DNA of 64,000 nucleotides from Inia geoffrensis (taxonomy: Eukaryota; Chordata; Mammalia; Artiodactyla; Iniidae). The translations under genes were made by a program, and so were the position numbers. Below, piece by piece: positions 50,337-62,483 of the stretch. Numbering within the stretch: position 1 is the first letter of the stretch; each line of letters starts with the position of its first letter. The DNA lies in contig JAZAQT010000784.1 in NCBI GenBank assembly GCA_036417435.1, positions 1 to 64,000 on the forward strand, written 5' to 3'. Under the pieces are notes generated by a model, which did no database searches, was not told the origin of the DNA, and was given only the letters and a program-made list of their open reading frames with translations.

Positions 50337-52070
50337 AGTCCTTGTGTTTTCTTTCTCAAATTTATTTTTATAAGGGGATTTAGCTTATTTACACTGCTGT
50401 GTGTATGCTGCTGTACACAAATGATTTTCTTATGGAGACCTATAAATGTATGGGTTTTAATTTTCCTTATAGTCAGGTATATTCCTAGGTTTTGAATACG
50501 GGGTGTTGAGTCCATTTGGTTGAGCAAGGATTAGGTCTTGTCTAATATATATTTGGCTTATGGAATGGTATCTGTCCTAATGTCAACCTCTGGTTTTATG
50601 CAGCCTCCCCACTCTCCTTTTCCCTTAAGCAAGCATAAGTTTATTTTGTAAATGTGAGACTCTGTTGGGTTTTGTAACGCAGTTCACACGTAGCCGTGTT
50701 TATATTCCCGGTGTTAGTGATATCTTATGATGTTTCTTTTTCTGTGTGACTTATTTCACTTAGAATCATCATAAATAAATCAACTCATTATGCTGCTACT
50801 GGTCTGTTGCCATTGATTTCATTGTTGAGTGATATTCCATTTTAGGGATGTACCACAACTTCTATATCCATTTTACTCTTTCTGGCCTATTAAAGTTGTA
50901 TCATAGTCAAGGATACGTACTCAGAGCAGCCCCAAACTTTGGTGTGGCTGTGTCTTTTTCATTTAAATTTTCCGAATCTATAGCACCATAAGTGGAAGTG
51001 CCCTAGGCTCTCTAGCTTGATTTTTTCTTTGTTCCAGGAAACACCATCCACTTCTCCAGAGTGGCTGTTGGCAATTTACATCCCGCCCATCAGCATAACA
51101 AGGCTGCCGGTTCTCCATGGCCTGTCCTGCCTCTCTGGATTTTACACTTTTTTCGGACGGCCCGTTGGATCGGTGGGAAGTGAGACTGCCTTGTAGTGCG
51201 GATTTCCATTGCAGGCTTGCTTGGTTGGCCAAAAAGGGCGTATGCGTTTTTTCCTGAATATAATCAGGAAAAAACGCATACGCCCTTTTTGGCCAAGTGC
51301 ATCACTGTCGAACTGCTGCCTCTTTTCCTACGCTTTCAGAGCAATTCTTATGTACCCCCTGATATTTGTTTTCTGCAATTCTGCGTCGCGTTCAAGTCCT
51401 CTTCACAGCCTTCCTTCAATAAATTTTTGGATGATAGGGGTCATTTGGAACTCTGCAGGATTGTGAGTTACAGTGCCAAAAATCTCCTTTTCTCAACTCA
51501 CTTTCTTGTGAGCTGACCGCCAACCCGAAGAATTGCTTCAGGCCCTAATCTCGTTCCGGCATGGCGTGCTGAGCCTTTGATGAATTCTTCTTCCTGTAGG
51601 GAAATCAGAGTTCAATGTGCCCGTCCAAACACATCAAGTTAGCTGCTCATTCGTTCTCCTTATTCCTGTTCATCTTCCACAGAAATTGCAAACTGTGCCA
51701 AACAAGAGGTCAAAGGCACTGACTCTCAAGTGGGGAGAGTGTTAATATTGCATCTGGAACGGCGAACTCGAGTACCAGGGTGCTAAAACGGCGCTGAGTT
51801 TTAGAAATTTTGCCTGATCACTTCGTGGACCATATTCTGGGTTTTCCATGCATATTTTAGCTGAAGGATAAATCCCTTACACGTGGAGATTTGGGACCCG
51901 TGGAATGGGAACCATGCACCATTACCTCAAAGGGTCTGCATTCCCTCACCAATAGTATCAGCCCCAAGTGTCCAGCCTTATCTCTCCCACAGCTGTGGAT
52001 GTAGAGGTGGTAAATCCAAGATTCCTCACAAGCCCTCAAGGACTTATTTAAGAATTTCTCTCTATTTGAC
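50337..52070 (+). repeat. Monomer U30 (alpha start, then U14-like and U18-like segments)
   Basis: 1,734 bp. Starts with TTTTCCTTATAGTC, then has the U14-type variants (about 50,640-50,925; GGATACGTACTCAG in place of BamHI), then a family-2 stretch (GGCCCGTTGG), then the U18-type palindrome 51225-51296 and 3' part. It is a three-source mosaic. Confidence 0.92.
51225..51296. repeat. 72-bp palindrome, variant with TAATC centre (U30 copy)
   Basis: The centre reads GAATA/TAATC, one mismatch in the right arm. It is shared with U18 (30394-30465, which has an extra left-arm change) and U33 (56430-56501). It marks the block that was copied between the 30-kb, 51-kb and 56-kb regions. Confidence 0.95.
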
Positions 52071-53806
52071 AGTCCTTGTGTTTTCTTTTTCAAATTAATT
52101 TTTATAAGGGGATTTAGCTTATTTACACTGCTGTGTGTATGCTGCTGTACACAAATGATTTTCTTATGGAGACCTATAAATGTATGGGTTTTAATTTTCT
52201 TCATAGTCAGGTATATTCCTAAGTTTTGAATACGGGGTGTTGAGTCCATTTGGTTCAGCAAGGAGTAGCTCTTGTCTAATATATATTTGGCTTATGGAAT
52301 GGTATCTGTCCTAATGTCAACCTCTGGTTTTATGCAGCCTCCCCACTCTCCCTTCCCCTTAAGCAAGCATAAGTTTCTTTTGTAAATGTGAGACTCTGTT
52401 GTGTTTTGTAATGCAGTTCATACGTAGCCGTGTTTACATTCCCGGTATTAGTGATATCTTATGATGTTCCTTTTTCTGTGTGACTTATTTCACTTAGAAT
52501 CATCATAACTAAATCCTCTCATTATGCTGCTACTGGTCTGTTGCCTTTGATTTCATTGTTGAGTGATATTCCTTTGTAGGGATGTACCACAACTTCTATA
52601 TCCATTTTTCTCTTTCTGGGCTATTAAAGTTGTGCCATAGTCAAGGCTCCCGTACACAGAGCAGCCCCAAACTTTGGTGTGGCTGTGTCTTTTTCATTTA
52701 AATTTTCCGTATCTATAGCACCATAAGTGGAAGTGCCCTAGGCTCTCTAGCTTGATTTTTTCTTTGTTCCAGGAAACACCATCCACTTCTCCAGAGTGGC
52801 TGTTGGCAATTTACATCCCGCCCATCAGCATAACAAGGCTGCCAGTTCTCCATGGCCTGTCCTGCCTCTCTGGATTTTACACTTTTTTCGGTCGGCCCGT
52901 TGGATCGGTGGGAAGTGAGACTGCCTTGTAGTGCGGATTTCCATTGCAGGCTTGCTTGGTTGGCCAAAAAGGGCGTATGCGTTTTTTCCTGAATCTATTC
53001 AGGAAAAAACGCATACGCCCTTTTTGGCCAAGAGCATCACTGTCGAACTGCTGCCTCTTTTCCTACGCTTTCAGAGCAATTCTTATCTACCCCCTGATAT
53101 CTGTTTTCTGCAATTCTGCTTCACGTTCAAGTCCTCTTCACAGCCTTCCTTCAATAAATTTTTGGATGATAGGGGTCATTTGGAACTCTGCAGGATTGTG
53201 AGTTACAGTGCCAAAAATCTCCTTTTCTCAACTCGCTTTCTTGTGAGCTGACCGCAAACCCGAAGAATTGCTTCAGGCCCTAATCTCGTTCCAGCATGGC
53301 ACGCTGAGCCTTTGATGAATTCTTCCTCCTGTAGGGAAATCAGTGTTCAATGTGCCCGTCCAAACACATCAAGTTAGCTGCTCATTCATTATCCTTATTC
53401 CTGTTCATCTTCCACAGAAATTGCAAACTGTGCCAAACAAGAGGTCAAAGGCACTGACTCTCCAAGTGGGGAGAATGTTAATATTGCATCTGGAACGGCG
53501 AACTCGAGTACCAGGGGGCTAAAATGGCGATGAGATTTAGAAATTGTGCCTCATCACTTCGTGGACCATATTCTGGGTTTTCCATGCATATTTTAGCTGA
53601 AGGATAAATCCCTTACTCGTGGAGATTTGGGACCCGTGGAATGGGAACCATGCACCATTACCTCAAAGGGTCTGCATTCCCTCACCAATAGTATCAGCCC
53701 CAAGTGTCCAGCCTTATCTCTCCCACAGCTGTGGATGTAGAGGTGGTAAATCCAAGATTCCTCACAAGCCCTGAAGGACTTATTTAAGAGTTTCTCTCTA
53801 TTTGAC
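52071..53806 (+). repeat. Monomer U31 (gamma; copy of U19)
   Basis: 1,736 bp. Matches U19 at a distance of 20,831 bases, including GGTCGGCCCGTTGG and CGTTCCAGCATGG. Near the 3' end CCCTGAAGGACTT replaces CCCTCAAGGACTT at about 53,770, where it switches to family 1. Palindrome 52960-53031. Confidence 0.92.
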
Positions 53807-55541
53807 AGTCCTTGTGTTTTCTTTTTCAAATTTATTTTTATAAGGGGATTTAGCTTATTTACACTGCTGTGTGTATGCTGCTGTACACAAATGATTTTCT
53901 TATGGAGACCTATAAATGTATGGGTTTTAATTTTCCTTATAGTCAGGTATATTCCTAGGTTTTGAATACGGGGTGTTGAGTCCATTTGGTTGAGCAAGGA
54001 TTAGGTCTTGTCTAATATATATTTGGCTTATGGAATGGTATCTGTCCTAATGTCAACCTCTGGTTTTATGCAGCCTCCCCACTCTCCTTTTCCCTTAAGC
54101 AAGCATAAGTTTCTTTTGTAAATGTGAGACTCTCTTGTGTTTTGTAATGCAGTTCACACGTAGCCGTGTTTACATTCCCGGTATTAGTGATACCTTATGA
54201 TGTTTCTTTTTCTGTGTGACTTAATTCACTTAGAAACATCATAACTAAATCCTCTCATTATGCTGCTACTGGTCTGTTGCCATTGATTACATTGTTGAGT
54301 GATATTCCATTGTAGGGATGTACCACAACTTCTATATCCATTTTTCTCTTTCTGGCCTATTAAAGTTGTACCATAGTCAAGGATCCCGTACACAGAGCAG
54401 CCCCAAACTTTGGTGTGGCTGTGTCTTTTTCATTTAAATTTTCCGAATCCATAGCACCATTATTGGAAGTGCCCTTGGCTCTCTAGCTTGGTTTTTTCTT
54501 TGTTCCAGGAAGCACCATCCACTTCTCCAGAGTGGCTGTTGGCAATTTACATCCCGCCCATCAGCATAACAAGGCTGCCGGTTCTCCATGGCCTGTCCTG
54601 CCTCTCTGGATTTTACAATTTTTTCGGACGGCCCTTTGGATCGGTGGGAAGTGAGACTTCCTTGTAGTGCGGATTTCCATTGCAGGCTTGCTTGGTTTGC
54701 CAAAGAGTGTGTATGCGTTTTTTCCTGAATATATTCAGGAAAAAACGCATACGCCCTTTTTGGCCAAGTGCATCACTGTCGAACTGCTGCCTCTTTTCCT
54801 ACGCTTTCAGAGCAATTCTTATCTACCCCCTGATATCTGTTTCTGCAATTCTGCGTCGCGTTCAAGTCCTCTTCACAGACGTCCTTCAATAAATTTTTGG
54901 ATGATAGGGGTCATTAGGAACTCTGCAGGATTGTGAGTTACAGTGCCAGAAATCTCCTTTTCTCAACTCGCTTTCTTGTGAACTGACCGCAAACCCGAAG
55001 AATTGCTTCAGGCCCTAATCTCGTTCCGGCATGGCACGCTGAGCCTTTGGTGAATTCTTCTTCCTGTAGGGAAATCAGAGTTCAATGTGCCCGTCCAAAC
55101 ACATCAAGTTAGCCGCTCATTCGTTCTCCTTATTCCTGTTAATCTTCCAAGGAAACTGCAAACTGTGCCAAACAAGAGGTCAAAGGCACTGACTCTCCAA
55201 GTGGGGAGAATGTTAATATTGCATCTGGAACGGCGAACTCGAGTACCAGGGGGCTAAAATGGCGATGAGTTTTAGAAATTTTTCCTGATCACTTCGTGGC
55301 CCATATTCTGGGTTTTCCATGCATATTTTAGCTGAAGGATAAATCCCTTACACGTGGAGATTTGGGACCCATGGAATGGGAACCATGCACCATTACCTCA
55401 AAGGGTCTGCATTCCCTCAACAATAGTATCAGCCCCAAGTGTCCAGCCTTATTTCTCCCCCAGCTGTGGATGTAGAGGTGGTAAATCCAAGATTCCTCAC
55501 AAGCCCTGAAGGACTTATTTAAGAATTTCTCTCTATTTGAC
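53807..55541 (+). repeat. Monomer U32 (alpha, family 1)
   Basis: 1,735 bp. Complete alpha unit closely matching U28; alpha palindrome 54696-54767. Private TGACTTAATTCAC near 54,218. Confidence 0.93.
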
Positions 55542-57275
55542 AGTCCTTGTGTTTTCTTTTTGAAATTTATTTTTATAAGGGGATTTAGCTTATTGACACT
55601 GCTGTGTGTATGCTGCTGTACACAAATGATTTTCTTATGGAGACGTATAAATGTATGGGTTTTTATTTTCTTCCTAGTCAGGTATATTCCTAGGTTTTGA
55701 ATACGGGGTGTTGAGTCCATTTGGTTGAGCAATGAGTAGGTCTTGTCCAATATATATTTGGCTTATGGAATGGTATCTGTCCTAATGTCAACCTCTGGTT
55801 TTATGCAGCCTCCCCACTCTCCTTTTCCCTTAAGCAAGCATAAGTTTATTTTGTAAATGTGAGACTCTGTTGGGTTTTGTAACGCAGTTCACACGTAGCC
55901 GTGTTTATATTCCCGGTGTTAGTGATATCTTATGATGTTTCTTTTTCTGTGTGACTTATTTCACTTAGAATCATCATAAATAAATCAACTCATTATGCTG
56001 CTACTGGTCTGTTGCCATTGATTTCATTGTTGAGTGATATTCCATTTTAGGGATGTACCACAACTTCTATATCCATTTTACTCTTTCTGGCCTATTAAAG
56101 TTGTATCATAGTCAAGGATACGTACTCAGAGCAGCCCCAAACTTTGGTGTGGCTGTGTCTTTTTCATTTAAATTTTCCGAATCTATAGCACCATAAGTGG
56201 AAGTGCCCTAGGCTCTCTAGCTTGATTTTTTCTTTGTTCCAGGAAACACCATCCACTTCTCCAGAGTGGCTGTTGGCAATTTACATCCCGCCCATCAGCA
56301 TAACAAGGCTGCCGGTTCTCCATGGCCTGTCCTGCCTCTCTGGATTTTACACTTTTTTCGGACGGCCCGTTGGATCGGTGGGAAGTGAGACTGCCTTGTA
56401 GTGCGGATTTCCATTGCAGGCTTGCTTGGTTGGCCAAAAAGGGCGTATGCGTTTTTTCCTGAATATAATCAGGAAAAAACGCATACGCCCTTTTTGGCCA
56501 AGTGCATCACTGTCGAACTGCTGCCTCTTTTCCTACGCTTTCAGAGCAATTCTTATGTACCCCCTGATATTTGTTTTCTGCAATTCTGCGTCGCGTTCAA
56601 GTCCTCTTCACAGCCTTCCTTCAATAAATTTTTGGATGATAGGGGTCATTTGGAACTCTGCAGGATTGTGAGTTACAGTGCCAAAAATCTCCTTTTCTCA
56701 ACTCACTTTCTTGTGAGCTGACCGCCAACCCGAAGAATTGCTTCAGGCCCTAATCTCGTTCCGGCATGGCGTGCTGAGCCTTTGATGAATTCTTCTTCCT
56801 GTAGGGAAATCAGAGTTCAATGTGCCCGTCCAAACACATCAAGTTAGCTGCTCATTCGTTCTCCTTATTCCTGTTCATCTTCCACAGAAATTGCAAACTG
56901 TGCCAAACAAGAGGTCAAAGGCACTGACTCTCAAGTGGGGAGAGTGTTAATATTGCATCTGGAACGGCGAACTCGAGTACCAGGGTGCTAAAACGGCGCT
57001 GAGTTTTAGAAATTTTGCCTGATCACTTCGTGGACCATATTCTGGGTTTTCCATGCATATTTTAGCTGAAGGATAAATCCCTTACACGTGGAGATTTGGG
57101 ACCCGTGGAATGGGAACCATGCACCATTACCTCAAAGGGTCTGCATTCCCTCACCAATAGTATCAGCCCCAAGTGTCCAGCCTTATCTCTCCCACAGCTG
57201 TGGATGTAGAGGTGGTAAATCCAAGATTCCTCACAAGCCCTCAAGGACTTATTTAAGAATTTCTCTCTATTTGAC
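55542..57275 (+). repeat. Monomer U33 (beta start, then copy of U30)
   Basis: 1,734 bp. Beta markers to CTTGTCCAATAT near 55,745. By 55,812 (CCCCACTCTCC) it matches U30 at a distance of 5,205 bases, including GGATACGTACTCAG and the TAATC-centre palindrome 56430-56501. Confidence 0.92.
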
Positions 57276-59011
57276 AGTCCTTGTGTTTTCTTTTTCAAAT
57301 TAATTTTTATAAGGGGATTTAGCTTATTTACACTGCTGTGTGTATGCTGCTGTACACAAATGATTTTCTTATGGAGACCTATAAATGTATGGGTTTTAAT
57401 TTTCTTCATAGTCAGGTATATTCCTAAGTTTTGAATACGGGGTGTTGAGTCCATTTGGTTCAGCAAGGAGTAGCTCTTGTCTAATATATATTTGGCTTAT
57501 GGAATGGTATCTGTCCTAATGTCAACCTCTGGTTTTATGCAGCCTCCCCACTCTCCCTTCCCCTTAAGCAAGCATAAGTTTCTTTTGTAAATGTGAGACT
57601 CTGTTGTGTTTTGTAATGCAGTTCATACGTAGCCGTGTTTACATTCCCGGTATTAGTGATATCTTATGATGTTCCTTTTTCTGTGTGACTTATTTCACTT
57701 AGAATCATCATAACTAAATCCTCTCATTATGCTGCTACTGGTCTGTTGCCTTTGATTTCATTGTTGAGTGATATTCCTTTGTAGGGATGTACCACAACTT
57801 CTATATCCATTTTTCTCTTTCTGGGCTATTAAAGTTGTGCCATAGTCAAGGCTCCCGTACACAGAGCAGCCCCAAACTTTGGTGTGGCTGTGTCTTTTTC
57901 ATTTAAATTTTCCGTATCTATAGCACCATAAGTGGAAGTGCCCTAGGCTCTCTAGCTTGATTTTTTCTTTGTTCCAGGAAACACCATCCACTTCTCCAGA
58001 GTGGCTGTTGGCAATTTACATCCCGCCCATCAGCATAACAAGGCTGCCAGTTCTCCATGGCCTGTCCTGCCTCTCTGGATTTTACACTTTTTTCGGTCGG
58101 CCCGTTGGATCGGTGGGAAGTGAGACTGCCTTGTAGTGCGGATTTCCATTGCAGGCTTGCTTGGTTGGCCAAAAAGGGCGTATGCGTTTTTTCCTGAATC
58201 TATTCAGGAAAAAACGCATACGCCCTTTTTGGCCAAGAGCATCACTGTCGAACTGCTGCCTCTTTTCCTACGCTTTCAGAGCAATTCTTATCTACCCCCT
58301 GATATCTGTTTTCTGCAATTCTGCTTCACGTTCAAGTCCTCTTCACAGCCTTCCTTCAATAAATTTTTGGATGATAGGGGTCATTTGGAACTCTGCAGGA
58401 TTGTGAGTTACAGTGCCAAAAATCTCCTTTTCTCAACTCGCTTTCTTGTGAGCTGACCGCAAACCCGAAGAATTGCTTCAGGCCCTAATCTCGTTCCAGC
58501 ATGGCACGCTGAGCCTTTGATGAATTCTTCCTCCTGTAGGGAAATCAGTGTTCAATGTGCCCGTCCAAACACATCAAGTTAGCTGCTCATTCATTATCCT
58601 TATTCCTGTTCATCTTCCACAGAAATTGCAAACTGTGCCAAACAAGAGGTCAAAGGCACTGACTCTCCAAGTGGGGAGAATGTTAATATTGCATCTGGAA
58701 CGGCGAACTCGAGTACCAGGGGGCTAAAATGGCGATGAGATTTAGAAATTGTGCCTCATCACTTCGTGGACCATATTCTGGGTTTTCCATGCATATTTTA
58801 GCTGAAGGATAAATCCCTTACTCGTGGAGATTTGGGACCCGTGGAATGGGAACCATGCACCATTACCTCAAAGGGTCTGCATTCCCTCACCAATAGTATC
58901 AGCCCCAAGTGTCCAGCCTTATCTCTCCCACAGCTGTGGATGTAGAGGTGGTAAATCCAAGATTCCTCACAAGCCCTCAAGGACTTATTTAAGAATTTCT
59001 CTCTATTTGAC
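57276..59011 (+). repeat. Monomer U34 (gamma; copy of U19 and U31)
   Basis: 1,736 bp. Matches U31 (distance 5,205) and U19 (distance 26,036). Unlike U31 it keeps CCCTCAAGG at the 3' end and continues in family 2. Palindrome 58165-58236. Confidence 0.92.
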
Positions 59012-60748
59012 AGTCCTTGTGTTTTCTTTTTCAAATTTATTTTTATAAGGTGATTTAGCTTATTGACACTGCTGTGTGTATGCTGCTGTACACAAATGAT
59101 TTTCTTATGGAGACCTATAAATGTATGGGTTTTAATTTTCTTCATAGTCAGGTATATTCCTAAGTTTTGAATACGGGGTGTTGAGTCCATTTGGTTGAGC
59201 AAGGAGTAGCTCTTGTCTAATATATATTTGGCTTATGGAATGGTATCTGTCCTAATGTCAACCTCTGGTTTTATGCAGCCTCCCCACTCTCCTTTCCCCT
59301 TAAGCAAGCATAAGTTTCTTTTTTAAATGTGAGACTCTCTTGTGTTTTGTAATGCAGTTCACACGTAGCCGTGTTTACATTCCCGGTATTAGTGATATCT
59401 TATGATGTTTTGTTTTTCTGTGTGACTTATTTCACTTAGAATCATCGTAACTAAATCCACTCATTATGCTGCTACTGGTCTGTTGCCATTGATTTCATTG
59501 TTGAGTGATATTCCATTGTAGGGATGTACCACAACTTCTATATCCATTTTTCTCTTTCTGGGCTATTAAAGTTGTACCATAGTCAAGGCTCCGGTACACA
59601 GAGCAGCCCCAAACTATGGTGTGGCTGTGTCTTTTTCATTTAAATTTTCCGTATCTATAGCACCATAAGTGGAAGTGCCCTAGGCTCTCTAGCTTGATTT
59701 TTTCTTTGTTCCAGGAAACACCATCCACTTCTCCAGAGTGGCTGTTGGCAATTTACATCCCGCCCATCAGCATAACAAGGCTGCCGGTTCTCCATGGCCT
59801 GTCCTGCCTCTCTGGATTTTACACTTTTTTCGGACGACCCGTTGGATCGGTGGGAAGTGAGACTGCCTTGTAGTGCGGATTTCCATTGCAGGCTTGCTTG
59901 GTTGGCCAAAAAGGGCGTATGCGTTTTTTCCTGAATCTATTCAGGAAAAAACGCATACCCCCTTTTTGGCCAAGAGCATCACTGTCGAACTGCTGCCTCT
60001 TTTCCTACGCTTTCAGAGCAATTCTTATCTACCCCCTGATATCTGTTTTCTGCAATTCTGCTTCACGTTCAAGTCCTCTTCACAGCCTTCCTTCAATAAA
60101 TTTTTGGATGATAGGGGTCATTTGGAACTCTGCAGGATTGTGAGTTACAGTGCCAAAAATCTCCTTTTCTCAACTCGCTTTCTTGTGAGCTGACCGCAAA
60201 CCCGAAGAATTGCTTCAGGCCCTAATCTCGTTCCGGCATGGCACGCTGAGCCTTTGATGAATTCTTCCTCCTGTAGGGAAATCAGTGTTCAATGTGCCCG
60301 TCCAAACACATCAAGTTAGCTGCTCATTCATTATCCTTATTCCTGTTCATCTTCCACAGAAATTGCAAACTGTGCCAAACAAGAGGTCAAAGGCACTGAC
60401 TCTCCAAGTGGGGAGAATGTTAATATTGCATCTGGAACGGCGAACTCGAGTACCAGGGGGCTAAAATGGCGATGAGTTTTAGAAATTGTGCCTCATCACT
60501 TCGTGGACCATATTCTGGGTTTTCCATGCATATTTTAGCTGAAGGATAAATCCCTTACACGTGGAGATTTGGGACCCGTGGAATGGGAACCATGCACCAT
60601 TATCTCAAAGGGTCTGCATTCCCTCACCAATAGTATCAGCCCCAAGTGTCCAGCCTTATCTCTCCCACAGCTGTGGATGTAGAGGTGGTAAATCCAAGAT
60701 TCCTCACAAGCCCTCAAGGACTTATTTAAGAATTTCTCTCTATTTGAC
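59012..60748 (+). repeat. Monomer U35 (delta; copy of U20)
   Basis: 1,737 bp. Shares the insertion form GATGTTTTGTTTTTCTG and GGCTCCGGTACAC with U20. Palindrome 59902-59973 has a private right-arm change (CGCATACCCCC). Confidence 0.92.
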
Positions 60749-62483
60749 AGTCCTTGTGTTTTCTTTTTCAAATTTATTTTTATAAGGGGATTTAGCTTAT
60801 TGACACTGCTGTGTGTATGCTGCTGTACACAAATGATTTTCTTATGGAGACCTATAAATGTATGGGTTTTAATTTTCTTCATAGTCAGGTATATTCCTAA
60901 GTTTTGAATACGGGGTGTTGAGTCCATTTGGTTCAGCAAGGAGTAGCTCTTGTCTAATATATATTTGGCTTATGGAATGGTATCTGTCCTAATGTCAACC
61001 TCTGGTTTTATGCAGCCTCCCCACTCTCCTTTCCCCTTAAGCAAGCATAAGTTTCTTTTGTAAATGTGAGACTCTCTTGTGTTTTGTAATGCAGTTCACA
61101 CGTAGCCGTGTTTACATTCCCGGTATTAGTGATATCTTATGATGTTCCTTTTTCTGTGTGACTTATTTCACTTAGAATCATCATAACTAAATCCTCTCAT
61201 TATGCTGCTACTGGTCTGTTGCCTTTGATTTCATTGTTGAGTGATATTCCTTTGTAGGGATGTACCACAACTTCTATATCCATTTTTCTCTTTCTGGGCT
61301 ATTAAAGTTGTGCCATAGTCAAGGCTCCCGTACACAGAGCAGCCCCAAACTTTGGTGTGGCTGTGTCTTTTTCATTTAAATTTTCCGTATCTATAGCAAC
61401 ATAAGTGGAAGTGCCCTAGGCTCTCTAGCTTGATTTTTTCTTTGTTCCAGGAAACACCATCCACTTCTCCAGAGTGGCTGTTGGCAATTTACATCCCGCC
61501 CATCAGCATAACAAGGCTGCCGGTTCTCCATGGCCTGTCCTGCCTCTCTGGATTTTACACGTTTTTCGGACAACCCGTTGGATCGGTGGGAAGTGAGACT
61601 GCCTTGTAGTGCGGATTTCCATTGCAGGCTTGCTTGGTTGGCCAAAAAGGGCGTATGCGTTTTTTCCTGAATCTATTCAGGAAAAAACGCATACGCCCTT
61701 TTTGGCCAAGAGCATCACTGTCGAGCTGCTGCCTCTTTTCCTACGCTTTCAGAGCAATTCTTATCTACCCCCTGATATCTGTTTTCTGCAATTCTGCTTC
61801 ACGTTCAAGTCCTCTTCACAGCCTTCCTTCAATAAATTTTTGGATGATAGAAGTCATTTGGAACTCTGCAGGATTGTGAGTTACAGTGCCAAAAATCTCC
61901 TTTTCTCAACTCGCTTTCTTGTGAGCTGACCGCAAACCCGAAGAATTGCTTCAGGCCCTAATCTCGTTCCGGCATGGCACGCTGAGCCTTTGATGAATTC
62001 TTCCTCCTGTAGGGAAATCAGTGTTCAATGTGCCCGTCCAAACACATCAAGTTAGCTGCTCATTCATTATCCTTATTCCTGTTCATCTTCCACAGAAATT
62101 GCAAACTGTGCCAAACAAGAGGTCAAAGGCACTGACTCTCCAAGTGGGGAGAATGTTAATATTGCATCTGGAACGGCGAACTCGAGTACCAGGGGGCTAA
62201 AATGGCGATGAGTTTTAGAAATTGTGCCTCATCACTTCGTGGACCATATTCTGGATTTCCATGCATATTTTAGCTGAAGGATAAATCCCTTACACGTGGA
62301 GATTTGGGACCCGTGGAATGGGAACCATGCACCATTACCTCAAAGGGTCTGCATTCCCTCACCAATAGTATCAGCCCCAAGTGTCCAGCCTTATCTCTCC
62401 CACAGCTGTGGATGTAGAGGTGGTAAATCCAAGATTCCTCACAAGCCCTCAAGGACTTATTTAAGAATTTCTCTCTATTTGAC
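60749..62483 (+). repeat. Monomer U36 (gamma; copy of U21 then U22)
   Basis: 1,735 bp. Matches U21 up to GTTTTTCGGACAACCC near 61,561, then matches U22 at GATAGAAGTC near 61,848. Private one-base loss in CTGGATTTCCATGC near 62,252. Palindrome 61638-61709. Confidence 0.92.
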
